A DNA stretch of 64,000 nucleotides from JBDNJM01 sp041687755. Its GTDB lineage: Bacteria > Planctomycetota > UBA1135 > GCA-002686595. The translations under genes and the position numbers were made by a program. Shown here piece after piece: positions 8,582 to 17,791 of this stretch. Positions within the stretch are counted from its first letter, which is position 1. Every line of letters begins with the position of its first letter. A model generated the notes under the pieces. The model had not been told where the DNA came from. It worked only from the letters and a program-made list of their open reading frames with translations, and made no database searches. The stretch lies in assembly GCA_041687755.1 (NCBI GenBank), contig JBDNJM010000203.1, positions 12,247 to 76,246 of the forward strand, in the 5' to 3' direction.

Positions 8582-11500
8582 CTAGCTCCGGGTAATCGTC
8601 TCGCTGAGCGAGAGCACGGCGTTGGCGATCAGCGTCCAGGCGGCAAGTTCACCGGGGTCGGCGATGGGCGTGCCCATGGTCAGCTCGGCGGAGCGCCCGA
8701 CGGAGGTCAGCGCACGGGCGGCCTCCTCGTCGTCGAAGTAGCGCGCGCGGAAGTCATCGAGGGCGGCGTTCAGGCGCTCGAGTTCGAAGGCTTCGGGCTC
8801 GCGTGAGGTGCAGCGGCGGAACAGCAGGTTGAGGCGCGCCTCGTCGGTGTCTTGCTCCTCGAGCACGCGCGCCGCGAGGGCGCGGGCGGCCTCGACGAAC
8901 TGCTCGTCGTTCCACAGCACGAGCGCCTGCAGCGGCGTGTTCGTGATCGAGCGCTCGACGACGCAGGCTTCCCTGGTCGGGGCGTCGAAGGTCATCATCG
9001 CCGGCGGCGGCGACGCGCGTTTCCAGTAGGTGTAGAGCGAGCGACGCCAAACGTCATCGCCAGCGCCCAGCTCGAAGTTCGCTGTGTTCGACTGGGGCAT
9101 CGCAACTTCGCGCCACAGGCCGTCGGGCTGGTAGGGCTTGACGGAGGGGCCGCCCAGGCGTTCGACGAGCAGACCGCTCGCGTAGAGCGCCGTGTCGCGC
9201 ACGGCCTCGGCCGAAAGGCGCTGGCGCGGGAAGCGCGAGAGCAAACGCCCCGCGGGATCGCCGGCGAGGCTCTCCGGGTCCACGCGCGAGGACTGGCCGT
9301 AGGTGCGACTCGTCAGCATCAGCTCCAACAGGTGCTTCGTGTCCCAGCCCGACTCGCGGAACTCGACGGCGAGCCAGTCGAGCAGTTTGGGGTGGCTGGG
9401 GTACTCGCCCTGCAGGCCGAAGTCGTCGAGGGTCGCGACGAGGCCGATGCCGAACACCTGGGCCCACAGGCGGTTGACCGCGACGCGCGCGGTCAGCGGG
9501 TTCGAGGGGTCGAACAGCCACTGGGCCAGCCCGAGGCGGTTGCGCGGCAGGTCCTCGGGCAGGCTGCCGAGCGCCGTGGGGACGGCGCGATCGACCGGCT
9601 GGTCCATGTCCGGGTGGTCGTACGCGCCCCGGCTGAGGACGTAGGTCGGACGCGGCTCGGCGAGCTCGCGCATGACCATCGCTTGAGGGATGTCGGCGCG
9701 CAGGGTGGCGCGCTCGGAGACGAGTGCGGCCAGTGCGGTGCGGCGCTCCGCGTAGCCGGGGCTGAAGAGCTCGCGCCAGGCGACCAGGCGCGCGGCCGCG
9801 AGGGGTTCATCGACGACGTCCTCGGGCAGCAGGCTGGCGACCAGCGCACCCTCGAGCACGCCGTCGGCGGGCAGCCGCCGCGCCTGGTAGCCGCCGGGGC
9901 CGCCGGTGTTGACGACCTTGACCACGAGGGCGCTCGATCCGAGCGGCAGCGCGAGGGTCGTCTGGTCCGAGTCGGGTGTGACTCCGCGATCGACGCGATT
10001 CTCGTAGACCTGCTCGCCGTCTTGATAGAGCTGGATGCCGTCGTCGCTCGAGAAGGACAGCTCCAGCTCGCGGGCCGACGGGCTGAAGAAGCGCTGGCCG
10101 AGGAAGTGGGCGCCGACGGTTTGCTCCAGGGCGACTTGGCCGGTCTGCGCGAACTCGATCAGCGGCATCCAGTTGGCGCCGCGAAAGCCCTCGCTGGCGT
10201 CGAGCCGTAGCGCGGCCTCCGGGCCGTAGCGTTCGTCGTAGGCGTTGCCGTCGTCGGGCGGTGCGTAGGCGCCCAGGCTCATCAGGTGACCGGCGGCCAG
10301 CGGAAGACGCTCGGTGGCGGCTTCGTCCAGGGCGCTGGTCGACGTGCGGACCCGACCGAGCGCGTGGTAGGCGTGCTCGCTCGCGTAGCTCAGCGTGAGG
10401 CGCAGCTGCGTGCCGGCCGCGCTGCCGAAGGGCTCTTGAGTGAGCAGCACGATGCGCCGCTCGCCGGGCTGCGTGTGGGCGGCGGGGGCCCAGCCCGTGG
10501 TGAGGTCGCCGTCGATCGTGTTGATCACCGACCAGTTGCCGTTGGTTTGGCTCACGTCGGCCCAGGCCCAGCGCAGGGCGACCGGGGTCGCGGCCGCCGG
10601 ATCGTCCAGGGGGGCAGCGGTCAGCTCGATCTCGCTCAGCACAGCGTTGCCGTTGGCCGCGCGGCCAATGCCGCCGGCGCCGAGGCTCTCGTCCTCAAGC
10701 CAGTGCAGTAGCACGAGGCGTTGGTCCGCGCCCTGCACGTTCAGCTCGATGACGTGGGTGTCGGTCGCGGGATTCTCGCCCTTGGCAAGCACGGATGAGT
10801 CCTCCAGGAGCTCGAACTCGGCGCCGCCGGTCGAGCGCGCGGCGAGGGGCGTGGCGGTGGTCCACTCGAGGCCCAGCTCCATGCGTGTCGCGTCGAGGAA
10901 CGCGGCGACCTGCTCGGCCTCGTCGGGCGGCGCTTCCGCGAGCTCCACCTCAGCGCGCTCGATGTCGGCGGCGAGCGCGTCCAAGCGCGTGGCTTGGTCG
11001 GCAGTCGGCACGTCGATGGCGGGCTCGAAGGCGCGCGTCGGGTTGCCCGGCTCCTGGGAGTAGAGCCCCGGTTCGTCGTTCGAGTTGAAGAACGCGAACG
11101 TTGAGTAGAAGTCGCGCTGGCTGACCGGGTCGAACTTGTGGTCGTGGCAGCGCGCGCAGCCGAGGGTCAGTCCCTGGAACACGGAGCCGAAGGTGGACAC
11201 GCGGTCCACGGCGTACTCGACCAAGTACTCGTCGTTGATTGCGCCACCCTCGTCGGTGATGACGTGGTTGCGGTTGAAGCCGGTCGCGACGAGGTCGTCC
11301 ACGCTCGGATCGGGCAACAGGTCACCAGCGAGCTGGCGAATTACGAACTGGTCATAGGGCAGGTTCGCGGCATAGGCGTTTACGACCCAGTCGCGCCAGG
11401 CCCAGGCCTCGCGGCCGTTGTCGGTGTGGATGCCGATCGTGTCGCCATAGCGCGCGGCGTCGAGCCAGGGCACGGTCATGTGCTCCGCGAAGCGGGAGAC

Positions 11501-12235
11501 GTACGGCTCATCGAACAGCAGGCGCTGAATCCAGCCGCGATAGGCGTCGTCGCTCGGATCGGCCAGGAACGCGTCCAGCTCTTCCGGCTCGGGGGGGAGT
11601 CCGGTCAGGTCGAGGAACAGGCGTCGCAGGCGGGTCTCGGGCGCGGCTTCGGGGGAGAGCTCGAGCCCTGCGGCATCGAGCTGTGCGAGCACGAACCTGT
11701 CGATGGGATGGCCGGCCGCGCCTGTGCTCGGAGCCTGCGGGCGAACGGGCGGGACGAAGGCCCAGTGCTCTTCGTAGGCGGCGCCGGCGTCGATCCAGCG
11801 GCCGAGCACGTCGCGCTCCGCTGGCGTCAGCTCCGCGCGGTTGGCCGCGGCCGGCGGCATGGCCTCGTCGGGGTCGTCGGAGTGGATGCGCTGCCAGGCG
11901 AGGCTCGCCTCGCGATCGCCAGGGACGAACGCCGCGCCGCTGCTGCGCATCTCGACGGCGGTCGCGCGCAGGTCGAGGCGCAGGTTCGCCTTGCGCTCCG
12001 AGGGGTCGAAGCCGTGGCAGGTGAAGCAGCGGTCCGAGAGAATCGGCCGGACGTCCCGCGAGTAGGTGGGGATCGCGTCGCCGGGCTCGCCGGTTCCTCC
12101 CAGTTGGTCTGCGCCCTCTAAGCCGAGCCAGGAGGCGAGTAGGAGGACGGTGGAGAGCCCAATGGGGAGTGCAGTTGAGAGCGCCGCGATGAGCGCTCCC
12201 GTGGGCCGAGACAGGGGGGAGGGGGCAGCGTTCAT
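8582..12235 (-). CDS. PSD1 and planctomycete cytochrome C domain protein (DUF1549/DUF1553), with inserted PA14-like region
   Basis: This very large exported protein (about 1,217 residues) begins with a hydrophobic signal segment. It then has a PSCyt1 haem motif CFTCH at residues 70-74 with the partner loop DEAMPPAAANRAELTPAERD. DUF1549 follows (RLRRLFLDLTGLPPEPEELDAF and a second CARCHDHKFDP haem-like motif). A middle beta-rich portion with LYQDGEQVYENRVDRG resembles PA14/carbohydrate-binding modules, and the C-terminal DUF1553 has RLWAQVFGIGLV and SRTYGQSS. The start is the ATG at 12235 rather than 12250: the latter sits inside the apparent -10 hexamer. It heads the three-gene unit with DUF1501 and the LRR-cytochrome protein. 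Confidence 0.93.
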   Translation of the reverse strand: MNAAPSPLSRPTGALIAALSTALPIGLSTVLLLASWLGLEGADQLGGTGEPGDAIPTYSRDVRPILSDRCFTCHGFDPSERKANLRLDLRATAVEMRSSGAAFVPGDREASLAWQRIHSDDPDEAMPPAAANRAELTPAERDVLGRWIDAGAAYEEHWAFVPPVRPQAPSTGAAGHPIDRFVLAQLDAAGLELSPEAAPETRLRRLFLDLTGLPPEPEELDAFLADPSDDAYRGWIQRLLFDEPYVSRFAEHMTVPWLDAARYGDTIGIHTDNGREAWAWRDWVVNAYAANLPYDQFVIRQLAGDLLPDPSVDDLVATGFNRNHVITDEGGAINDEYLVEYAVDRVSTFGSVFQGLTLGCARCHDHKFDPVSQRDFYSTFAFFNSNDEPGLYSQEPGNPTRAFEPAIDVPTADQATRLDALAADIERAEVELAEAPPDEAEQVAAFLDATRMELGLEWTTATPLAARSTGGAEFELLEDSSVLAKGENPATDTHVIELNVQGADQRLVLLHWLEDESLGAGGIGRAANGNAVLSEIELTAAPLDDPAAATPVALRWAWADVSQTNGNWSVINTIDGDLTTGWAPAAHTQPGERRIVLLTQEPFGSAAGTQLRLTLSYASEHAYHALGRVRTSTSALDEAATERLPLAAGHLMSLGAYAPPDDGNAYDERYGPEAALRLDASEGFRGANWMPLIEFAQTGQVALEQTVGAHFLGQRFFSPSARELELSFSSDDGIQLYQDGEQVYENRVDRGVTPDSDQTTLALPLGSSALVVKVVNTGGPGGYQARRLPADGVLEGALVASLLPEDVVDEPLAAARLVAWRELFSPGYAERRTALAALVSERATLRADIPQAMVMRELAEPRPTYVLSRGAYDHPDMDQPVDRAVPTALGSLPEDLPRNRLGLAQWLFDPSNPLTARVAVNRLWAQVFGIGLVATLDDFGLQGEYPSHPKLLDWLAVEFRESGWDTKHLLELMLTSRTYGQSSRVDPESLAGDPAGRLLSRFPRQRLSAEAVRDTALYASGLLVERLGGPSVKPYQPDGLWREVAMPQSNTANFELGAGDDVWRRSLYTYWKRASPPPAMMTFDAPTREACVVERSITNTPLQALVLWNDEQFVEAARALAARVLEEQDTDEARLNLLFRRCTSREPEAFELERLNAALDDFRARYFDDEEAARALTSVGRSAELTMGTPIADPGELAAWTLIANAVLSLSETITRS

Positions 12236-12245
12236 CGGTGGCCCC

Positions 12246-12251
12246 AGCATA
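12246..12251 (-). promoter_or_regulatory. Candidate -10 hexamer TATGCT for the PSD1 unit
   Basis: On the minus strand TATGCT ends 10 nt before the ATG at 12235. Its own internal ATG is the alternative, longer start, which argues against that start. Confidence 0.35.
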
Positions 12252-12319
12252 GGCGAAGGGGCCCTTGTCGGGTGCTTTGGATCGGCCGCTGGGCCCGCGC
12301 TCGGAGGGGGGGTCCGGCC

Positions 12320-13312
12320 CTAAAGCTGGAGCACCTGCCCGCGGTCTGCGATTCGGGCGCCGGTGGCCTCCACCTGCTCGCGCTCAGGCGTGCCCGGCGC
12401 GGCGGCGGCGTTGGTGTGGTTGAGGTGCGTGAAGATCAGCTCCACGTCGAGCGGCGGGTCGGCCGCTGCCAGGCGCTCCAGGGTCTCAACGATAAACGGG
12501 TGCGGGATTTCGGACATCGCGCGACCGGGGATCTCGCCGTCCCCGAAGAAGCTGCCGTCGAGTAGAGCGATGTCGACGTCGCGCAGCTCAGCCACGAGGT
12601 CGCGCTGCCAGAGGCCCCACTTGTCGATATCGGGGATGAACAGCACCGAGCGGTTCGGCCCGTCGATGCGGAAGCCGTAGGTGTCGGTGATCTCAGCGCG
12701 GTGGGGCACGCGCAGGGGCGTGAGGATCAGGTCGGGGGCGAGCTCGATGGGCCGCTCGTTGGCAAGCTCGGCCAAGCGCACGTGGCCCTGCTCGACGAGC
12801 AGGCTCCAGGGCCGGTCCTGCTGGAGGAACGTGCGCATCGACTTGGAGCCGTGCACGACCTGCCCCTCGGCGGCGTACGCCTCGCGGCCCAGCTCTAGCA
12901 GGCCCGCGATGTGCCCCATGTGCGCGTGGGTCAGAAAGATGCCCTCGAACAGCGGCGGCCGGCCCGCGGGCTCGGGGCGGTTGGCGGGGTGGTTGCGCGC
13001 CAGCTCGATTTGCTCGGGCAGGTCGGGCGAGGCGTCGATCAGCCACCGGCGCCCGGCGTCTGCGCCCCCGCGCGGATCGACGATCAGGATCGAGCTGACC
13101 AAACGTCGGCGACTCGGATCGCGACGGGCGGCCTCGTCGAGCGGGTGACGCGCTGCGATCTGGGGCAGGCCGGCGTCCTGGGCGGTGCCCAGGACGAAGA
13201 CGTACGGGCCCGGATCCTGCTGGGGCGTTCCGGTCGCGGGAGCGCAGGCGGCGAGGCCGAGCAGCAGCAAGGCCGCGGTGGCGGGCGGACCGAGGGGGGC
13301 GTGGGGAGGCAT
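12320..13312 (-). CDS. PqqB-like metallo-beta-lactamase-fold lipoprotein
   Basis: The 330-residue protein has a lipoprotein signal (LLLLGLAAC, Cys at about 23). It follows the PqqB pattern of the metallo-beta-lactamase superfamily: VLGTAQDAGLPQ at the start, THAHMGHIAGL as the metal-binding loop (with His-to-Met-Gly variation from the canonical HxHxDH), DGSFFGDGEIPGR in the middle and FTHLNHTNAAAAP near the end. PqqB itself is a hydroxylase in pyrroloquinoline quinone synthesis, but that enzyme is cytoplasmic. The signal peptide and the lack of pqq genes nearby suggest a different hydrolase or oxygenase outside the membrane. Coding starts at the ATG at 13312, 6 nt after TATTTT. Confidence 0.82.
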   Translation of the reverse strand: MPPHAPLGPPATAALLLLGLAACAPATGTPQQDPGPYVFVLGTAQDAGLPQIAARHPLDEAARRDPSRRRLVSSILIVDPRGGADAGRRWLIDASPDLPEQIELARNHPANRPEPAGRPPLFEGIFLTHAHMGHIAGLLELGREAYAAEGQVVHGSKSMRTFLQQDRPWSLLVEQGHVRLAELANERPIELAPDLILTPLRVPHRAEITDTYGFRIDGPNRSVLFIPDIDKWGLWQRDLVAELRDVDIALLDGSFFGDGEIPGRAMSEIPHPFIVETLERLAAADPPLDVELIFTHLNHTNAAAAPGTPEREQVEATGARIADRGQVLQL

Positions 13313-13318
13313 GGCCCT

Positions 13319-13324
13319 AAAATA
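13319..13324 (-). promoter_or_regulatory. Candidate -10 hexamer TATTTT, leaderless-type spacing
   Basis: TATTTT on the minus strand ends 6 nt before the ATG at 13312. It lies in the centre of a short imperfect palindrome (13314-13328, GCCCT/AGGGC arms) that could bind a regulator. Confidence 0.4.
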
Positions 13325-13432
13325 GGGCTGTGGCCCTGCAGAATCCCGTGCGGTCTGGGGCTAGCCTCTACGCCTGTAGTGTTTCCCCCTGCTCCTATCC
13401 GTCCCGCGCTTCCTCCCGACCGAACCCAGGCC

Positions 13433-14089
13433 ATGCCCGACGCTCAGAACAACCCCAAGGCTTCGAACAACAAGGCCAGGTCCCTCAGAGCGACCGTCGT
13501 CGCTCTGCTCTTCGCCGGTCTGTACTTCCTCGCCCAACAGCTGGGTCTGATCGACCCTGGCGACCCGGATCACGGGTCGGGCGAAGGGGCGGGCGCGGCG
13601 GTCGCCGAGTCGGAGCCGACCGGCAGTGGGCCGGACGGCTCGGGCATCCCGTTCCCCAAACCTCCGCTGGTGGTGCCGGAGAGTACGGCGAGCCAGGGGA
13701 CGGCGACCGACACGGCCCCGGCGCGCCCCGCGACGGCGCCTGCGTTCGACGCGGCGCTGGGCCTAAAGAAGGTGGCGAACGCGTTCGACAAGCAGCTGAA
13801 CGACGTGATTCTGGGGGTCGAGGGGGAGGTGGTGCGCCTGCTGCCGGACGACGACTACGCGCCGCGCCACCAGCTGTTCTTGCTCGAACTGGCCAACGAC
13901 ATCACGCTCAAAGTCAGCCACAACATCGACCAGGCGCCCTACATCCCGCTCGAGCGCGGCGATACCGTGCGCGTATTCGGCGAGTACGAGTGGAACGAGA
14001 AGGGCGGTGTCCTGCACTGGACGCACCTCGCTCACGGGGGCAACCACCCGGACGGCTACATCGAGCACGAGGGGCGCTTCTACCAGTAG
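13433..14089 (+). CDS. DUF3465 domain protein, membrane-anchored
   Basis: The 218-residue product has a basic N-terminus, one membrane anchor (about residues 20-40), a low-complexity Gly/Ala/Pro/Ser-rich linker to about residue 105, and then a compact DUF3465 domain (PF11948). The domain's conserved phrases are all present: GEVVRLLPDDDYAPRHQLF, LKVSHNIDQAP, GDTVRVFGEYEWNEKGG and HWTHLAHGGNHPDGYI. The family is predicted to adopt an OB-like fold; its function is unknown. The domain would sit outside the cytoplasmic membrane. The ATG at 13433 is chosen because the upstream frame runs antisense through the PqqB-like gene. Confidence 0.9.
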   Translation: MPDAQNNPKASNNKARSLRATVVALLFAGLYFLAQQLGLIDPGDPDHGSGEGAGAAVAESEPTGSGPDGSGIPFPKPPLVVPESTASQGTATDTAPARPATAPAFDAALGLKKVANAFDKQLNDVILGVEGEVVRLLPDDDYAPRHQLFLLELANDITLKVSHNIDQAPYIPLERGDTVRVFGEYEWNEKGGVLHWTHLAHGGNHPDGYIEHEGRFYQ

Positions 14090-14321
14090 CGCCCGCGCGC
14101 GCACGGTCAGGGCTCGGCCTGCTCGAGCACGCGCCCGTCGCTGCACCCCGAGAGCGGCAGCATGAGGCCGGTGGACACGGCGTCGGGCCGGCTGATCCCT
14201 GCCGGCTCAGCGCCTCGATGGGCCTACGCCCGTGCCATATGGCGGTATTCGGGTGAGTGAGGTGCCCTCCACGACGTGGAACTTGCACGCCCGCGAGCGG
14301 CGTGGCGAACTAGTTCCACCC

Positions 14322-16319
14322 ATGACGACTTCCGATTCGAACAGCCTGACCTGGTACCGCGTCGCCTCCCTCGATGAGCTCCCCGAGGGGCGCGTCAAGA
14401 CCGTCAGCATCGACCACGGCGCGGCCGAAAAAACGGTCTGCCTGACCCACCACAAAGGGGAGTACGCGGGCCTCGAGAACCACTGTCCGCACCAGGGCGG
14501 TCCGCTCGGGGAAGGCTCGATCGAGAAGGGCTGGCTGCGCTGCCCGTGGCACGGGTGGGAGTACTGCCCGCACACGGGCAACTCGCCGGGCGGCCATGAC
14601 GACGGCGTTGGGAGGCACCCGACCGAAGTGCGCGCCGACGGCGTGTACGTGGGGCTCGAGCCGGAAGTCGTCCACGAGCGCACGATCACCGACGTGATGG
14701 CTGAGACGATGGTCGCTTGGGGGCTAACGCACGTGTTCGGGATGGTCGGGCACTCGAACCTCGGATTGGCGGACGCGATCCGGCGGCGCTGCGAGGCGGG
14801 CGAGCTGAGCTACATCGGTATTCGGCACGAGGGGGCGGCGGCGTTCGCGGCTTCGGCGTTCGGAAAGCTGACCGGGGATCCGGCTGCGTGTCTGACGATC
14901 GCGGGCCCCGGGGCGACGAACCTGCTGACCGGCATGTGGGACGCGAAGGTCGATCGGTCGCCGGTTGTGGCGCTCACCGGCCAGGTGCAGGCCCAGGTGT
15001 TCGGGCCGGGCGCGTTCCAGGAGTTGCCGCTCAAGGAGGCCTTCGGGGCGGTGGCCGCATTCAGCCACCTTGTGCTGCCGGGCTCGAACCACGCCGAGCT
15101 GACGAGCCTAGCGTTCAAGTCGGCGATCACCGGCCAGAGTGTCGCGCACCTGATCTTCCCCGACGACGTGCAAACGATGCCGGCGGAGCCGGATGCGCCG
15201 GTCGGCAGCCCTGAGGGGCGCATGGCGCTGGCCGAGGTGCGGCCGGCGGAGGCCGAGCTGGCGAAGGCGCGCGCGATGTTGGCGGCGGCGAAGCGCCCGG
15301 TGCTGATCGTCGGGCACGGTGCGCGCTTTCAAATGCCCCAGGTGATCGCGCTCGCGGAGGAACTCGGCGCGCCGGTGGTGACGACCTTCAAGGGCAAGGG
15401 CGCGATCGGTGACGATCATCCTCTGGCGGGCGGCGTGCTCGGGCGCAGCGGAACTCCGGTCGCCTCGTGGTTGATGAACGAGTCCGATCTGCTGCTGGTT
15501 CTCGGCGCCTCATTCAGCAACCACACCGGCATCACGCCGAAGATCAAGACGATCCAGGTGGACTCGGATCGCGCGCAGTTGGCTCGTTTCCATGCGGTGG
15601 ACCTGCCGCTGTGGGGCGAGCTCGGCGTGACGGTGGAGCTGTTGCGCGAAGGAGCGGGCAAGTTTGCGGCCGTCGACCAGCGCGCCGACATCGCCGAGCG
15701 CTGGGGCATCTGGCGCGAGGAGAAGCGACGCCGTCTCGACGACGGGTGCGGCCAGGGTGTTTCTTCGTCGGCGATCTTCGACGCATTGAACCGCAAGGCA
15801 CCGAAGGACGCGATTTTCGCGGTGGACGTGGGCAACAACACGTACAGCTTCGGGCGCTACTTCGAACCCTCCGGCGACCAGGCGGTGCTGATGTCCGGGT
15901 ACCTGGGCTCGATCGGCTTCGGTTACCCCGCGGCGATGGGCGCCTGGGCGGCGACCCAGGTGAAGGGACGCTGGAACGGCCGTTTTGAGGGCCGTCCGGT
16001 GATCGCGATCACTGGCGACGGCGGCTTCGGGCAGTACCCGTTTGAGGTTACGACCGCAGTGCAGTACGGCATGAACATCACCCACGTGCTGCTGCACAAC
16101 AAGCAGCTGGGCAAGATCAGCAAGGAGCAGCGCGCCGGCGGCTGGGACGTGTGGCAGACGACGCTCGTGAACCCGAACTTCGCGGAGTTCGTCACCAGCT
16201 GCGGCGGCCTGGGGATTCGCGTCGAGCGCGCGGACCAGCTCGATGAGGCGCTGACGCGCGCGCTGGCCTTCGGTGGGCCGGCGACGGTGGAAGTGATGGC
16301 CGACGCGGACCTAATCTGA
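14322..16319 (+). CDS. Rieske [2Fe-2S] domain fused to a ThDP-dependent pyruvate oxidase/acetolactate synthase-type enzyme
   Basis: The 665-residue protein has a complete N-terminal Rieske domain (about 1-115) with ligands C55, H57, C74 and H77 in NHCPHQGGPLGEG and CPWHGWEY. The rest is a full three-domain ThDP enzyme. The PYR domain has the activating Glu in IGIRHEGAAAFAASAFGK, the middle domain has PVLIVGHGARF and LLLVLGASFSNHTG, and the PP domain has the cofactor motif GDGGFGQYPFEV with HNKQLG. The pattern resembles PoxB and acetolactate synthase. Inference: it decarboxylates a 2-oxoacid and passes the electrons to its own iron-sulfur cluster, then on to the Rieske/ferric-reductase-like membrane protein downstream. 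Coding starts at the ATG at 14322. Confidence 0.9.
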   Translation: MTTSDSNSLTWYRVASLDELPEGRVKTVSIDHGAAEKTVCLTHHKGEYAGLENHCPHQGGPLGEGSIEKGWLRCPWHGWEYCPHTGNSPGGHDDGVGRHPTEVRADGVYVGLEPEVVHERTITDVMAETMVAWGLTHVFGMVGHSNLGLADAIRRRCEAGELSYIGIRHEGAAAFAASAFGKLTGDPAACLTIAGPGATNLLTGMWDAKVDRSPVVALTGQVQAQVFGPGAFQELPLKEAFGAVAAFSHLVLPGSNHAELTSLAFKSAITGQSVAHLIFPDDVQTMPAEPDAPVGSPEGRMALAEVRPAEAELAKARAMLAAAKRPVLIVGHGARFQMPQVIALAEELGAPVVTTFKGKGAIGDDHPLAGGVLGRSGTPVASWLMNESDLLLVLGASFSNHTGITPKIKTIQVDSDRAQLARFHAVDLPLWGELGVTVELLREGAGKFAAVDQRADIAERWGIWREEKRRRLDDGCGQGVSSSAIFDALNRKAPKDAIFAVDVGNNTYSFGRYFEPSGDQAVLMSGYLGSIGFGYPAAMGAWAATQVKGRWNGRFEGRPVIAITGDGGFGQYPFEVTTAVQYGMNITHVLLHNKQLGKISKEQRAGGWDVWQTTLVNPNFAEFVTSCGGLGIRVERADQLDEALTRALAFGGPATVEVMADADLI

Positions 16320-16332
16320 GGCCGTCAAGGCC

Positions 16333-16338
16333 TAGGCT
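16333..16338 (+). promoter_or_regulatory. Candidate internal promoter -10 hexamer TAGGCT
   Basis: TAGGCT ends 9 nt before the ATG at 16348, in the only real gap (28 bp) of the redox cluster. The four downstream genes may therefore be transcribed without the ThDP gene. Confidence 0.35.
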
Positions 16339-16347
16339 GTTGGAACA

Positions 16348-16548
16348 ATGATCTTCAAAGTGCTGGTGCTGTACGTCGTCGCGGGACTCGTGTTCGGCGC
16401 CTACTACGTCAAGGCGGGGGCGGCCAGGCTCGACCCGGCGGCCAAGGGCTCTTCGCTGGGCTTTCGGCTGATGCTGTTTCCCGCGGCGGTGGCCCTGTGG
16501 CCGTGGTTGCTGAAGCGCCTTAGGCAAGGCGGGGGGAGGATCGCTTGA
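16348..16548 (+). CDS. Small membrane protein of the Rieske redox cluster
   Basis: The product is 66 residues, with two hydrophobic segments (about 3-22 and 38-56) separated by a short polar loop and a basic C-terminus (KRLRQGGGRIA). I do not recognise a family. The gene lies 28 bp after the ThDP/Rieske gene, and its stop codon overlaps the TTG start of the next gene (TTGA), which indicates translational coupling. Given the partners, a subunit or assembly factor for a membrane electron-transfer complex is plausible, but nothing in the residues proves it; there is no CxxCH or His pair for haem. Confidence 0.7.
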   Translation: MIFKVLVLYVVAGLVFGAYYVKAGAARLDPAAKGSSLGFRLMLFPAAVALWPWLLKRLRQGGGRIA

Positions 16549-16730
16549 GGCGCTCCCACCGCAGCTGGCACCGGATGCTGTGGCTCGTGCTCGGGCCGCT
16601 GGCCCTGGTGCTGGTCGGGCTGGCCTGGAAGGCGCGCGAGCCGATTCCGAAGCAGGCGACTTTGGACGCGGAGACCGGGCTCGTCGTTGTACCTGAGGTC
16701 GAGGCGGGCGAGGGCGAGGACCAGCAATGA
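16545..16730 (+). CDS. Small single-span membrane protein of the Rieske redox cluster
   Basis: The product is 61 residues from a TTG start at 16545, with a strong Shine-Dalgarno sequence just upstream (GGGGGGAGGA, 16531-16540). The protein has an arginine/histidine-rich N-terminus, one membrane segment (about residues 12-27) and an acidic tail ending GEGEDQQ. Its TGA overlaps the ATG of the next gene (ATGA at 16727-16730). No family is recognised. Size and position suggest an accessory subunit of the downstream membrane protein. Confidence 0.65.
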   Translation: MRRSHRSWHRMLWLVLGPLALVLVGLAWKAREPIPKQATLDAETGLVVVPEVEAGEGEDQQ

Positions 16731-17791
16731 GCGAGTCCTACCGCACCGTCCAGTGGAACGCGCACAAGCGCACCTACGACCTGGTGATCGCGGCCGGCGT
16801 GCTGCTGTTCCTGGGCGGCTTCGTCGGTCTTACGTTCGCGCTGCATCCGGCCCCGGGCGACCTGTCGGTGCCGATCGTCGTGCTGCGCGCGAGCGCCGTC
16901 TGCGCGTTCCTGATGCTGCACCTGATCCTGTGCATTGGGCCGCTCGCGCGGTTGACGCCGAAGGCCCTGCCGCTGCTGTACAACAGGCGGCACCTCGGCG
17001 TCTCTGCCTTCCTGGTCGCGCTCGTGCACGGGCTGCTAGCGACGATCTACTACCAGGGGATGGGCGACGCGAACCCGCTCGTGGCGATCTTCACCGCGAA
17101 CCCGCGCTACGACTCGATCGCGCAGTTCCCGTTCCAGACGTTGGGCGTGTTCGGCCTGGCGGTGCTGTTCCTGATGGCGGCGACCAGCCACGACTACTGG
17201 CTGAAAAACCTCACGCCCGGCGCGTGGAAGGCCCTGCACATGTGCGTCTACGTGGCCTACGTGGCGCTGGTGGGGCACGTGGCGCTCGGGGCTCTGCAGG
17301 CGGAGCCGCATCCGGTCTATGCGGGGCTGCTGTTGTTGGGGGTCGTGGTGGTCTCGGGCCTGCACCTGGTGGCTGGAACGCGCGAGACGGCCAAGGACGC
17401 CGGCTCGTCGGAGCAGGACGGATGGGTGCGGGCCGGACGGCTCGACGAGATCGATCCTGACTGTGCCCTCGTCGTTGTGCTGCCGGGCGACGAGCGCGTG
17501 GCGATCTTCCGCTCCGAGGCCGGTCTCAGCGCGCTCTCCAACGTGTGCGCGCACCAGGGCGGACCGCTGGGCGAGGGACGCATCGTCGATGGCTGCGTCA
17601 CGTGCCCTTGGCACGGCTACCAGTACCTGGCCGACCGCGGCCAGTCGCCGCCGCCGTTCACCGAGAAAGTGCCGACTTACCGACTGAAGCTCGAGGGCGA
17701 CGAGGTCTGGGTCGACGCCCGCGCCAACCCGCCCGGAACCCCGGTGGATCCGTTGCCGATTCCGAATGCTCTGGAGGCTACCCGTGGCTGA
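16727..17791 (+). CDS. Ferric-reductase-like transmembrane protein fused to a Rieske [2Fe-2S] domain
   Basis: The 354-residue protein has six or so membrane segments in residues 18-215, matching the ferric reductase/MsrQ-like transmembrane domain. It has candidate haem b ligands H65, H89, H101, H171 and H184 (LHLIL, RRHLG, LVHGLL, ALHMC, VGHVAL). A short linker leads to a Rieske domain (about 230-335) with ligands C274, H276, C293 and H296 in NVCAHQGGPLGEG and CPWHGYQY. These loops are nearly the same as those of the Rieske domain in the ThDP protein upstream. Inference: a membrane redox module that moves electrons between the Rieske partner and quinone or an external acceptor. ATGA overlap upstream; its stop overlaps the next gene. 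Confidence 0.9.
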   Translation: MSESYRTVQWNAHKRTYDLVIAAGVLLFLGGFVGLTFALHPAPGDLSVPIVVLRASAVCAFLMLHLILCIGPLARLTPKALPLLYNRRHLGVSAFLVALVHGLLATIYYQGMGDANPLVAIFTANPRYDSIAQFPFQTLGVFGLAVLFLMAATSHDYWLKNLTPGAWKALHMCVYVAYVALVGHVALGALQAEPHPVYAGLLLLGVVVVSGLHLVAGTRETAKDAGSSEQDGWVRAGRLDEIDPDCALVVVLPGDERVAIFRSEAGLSALSNVCAHQGGPLGEGRIVDGCVTCPWHGYQYLADRGQSPPPFTEKVPTYRLKLEGDEVWVDARANPPGTPVDPLPIPNALEATRG

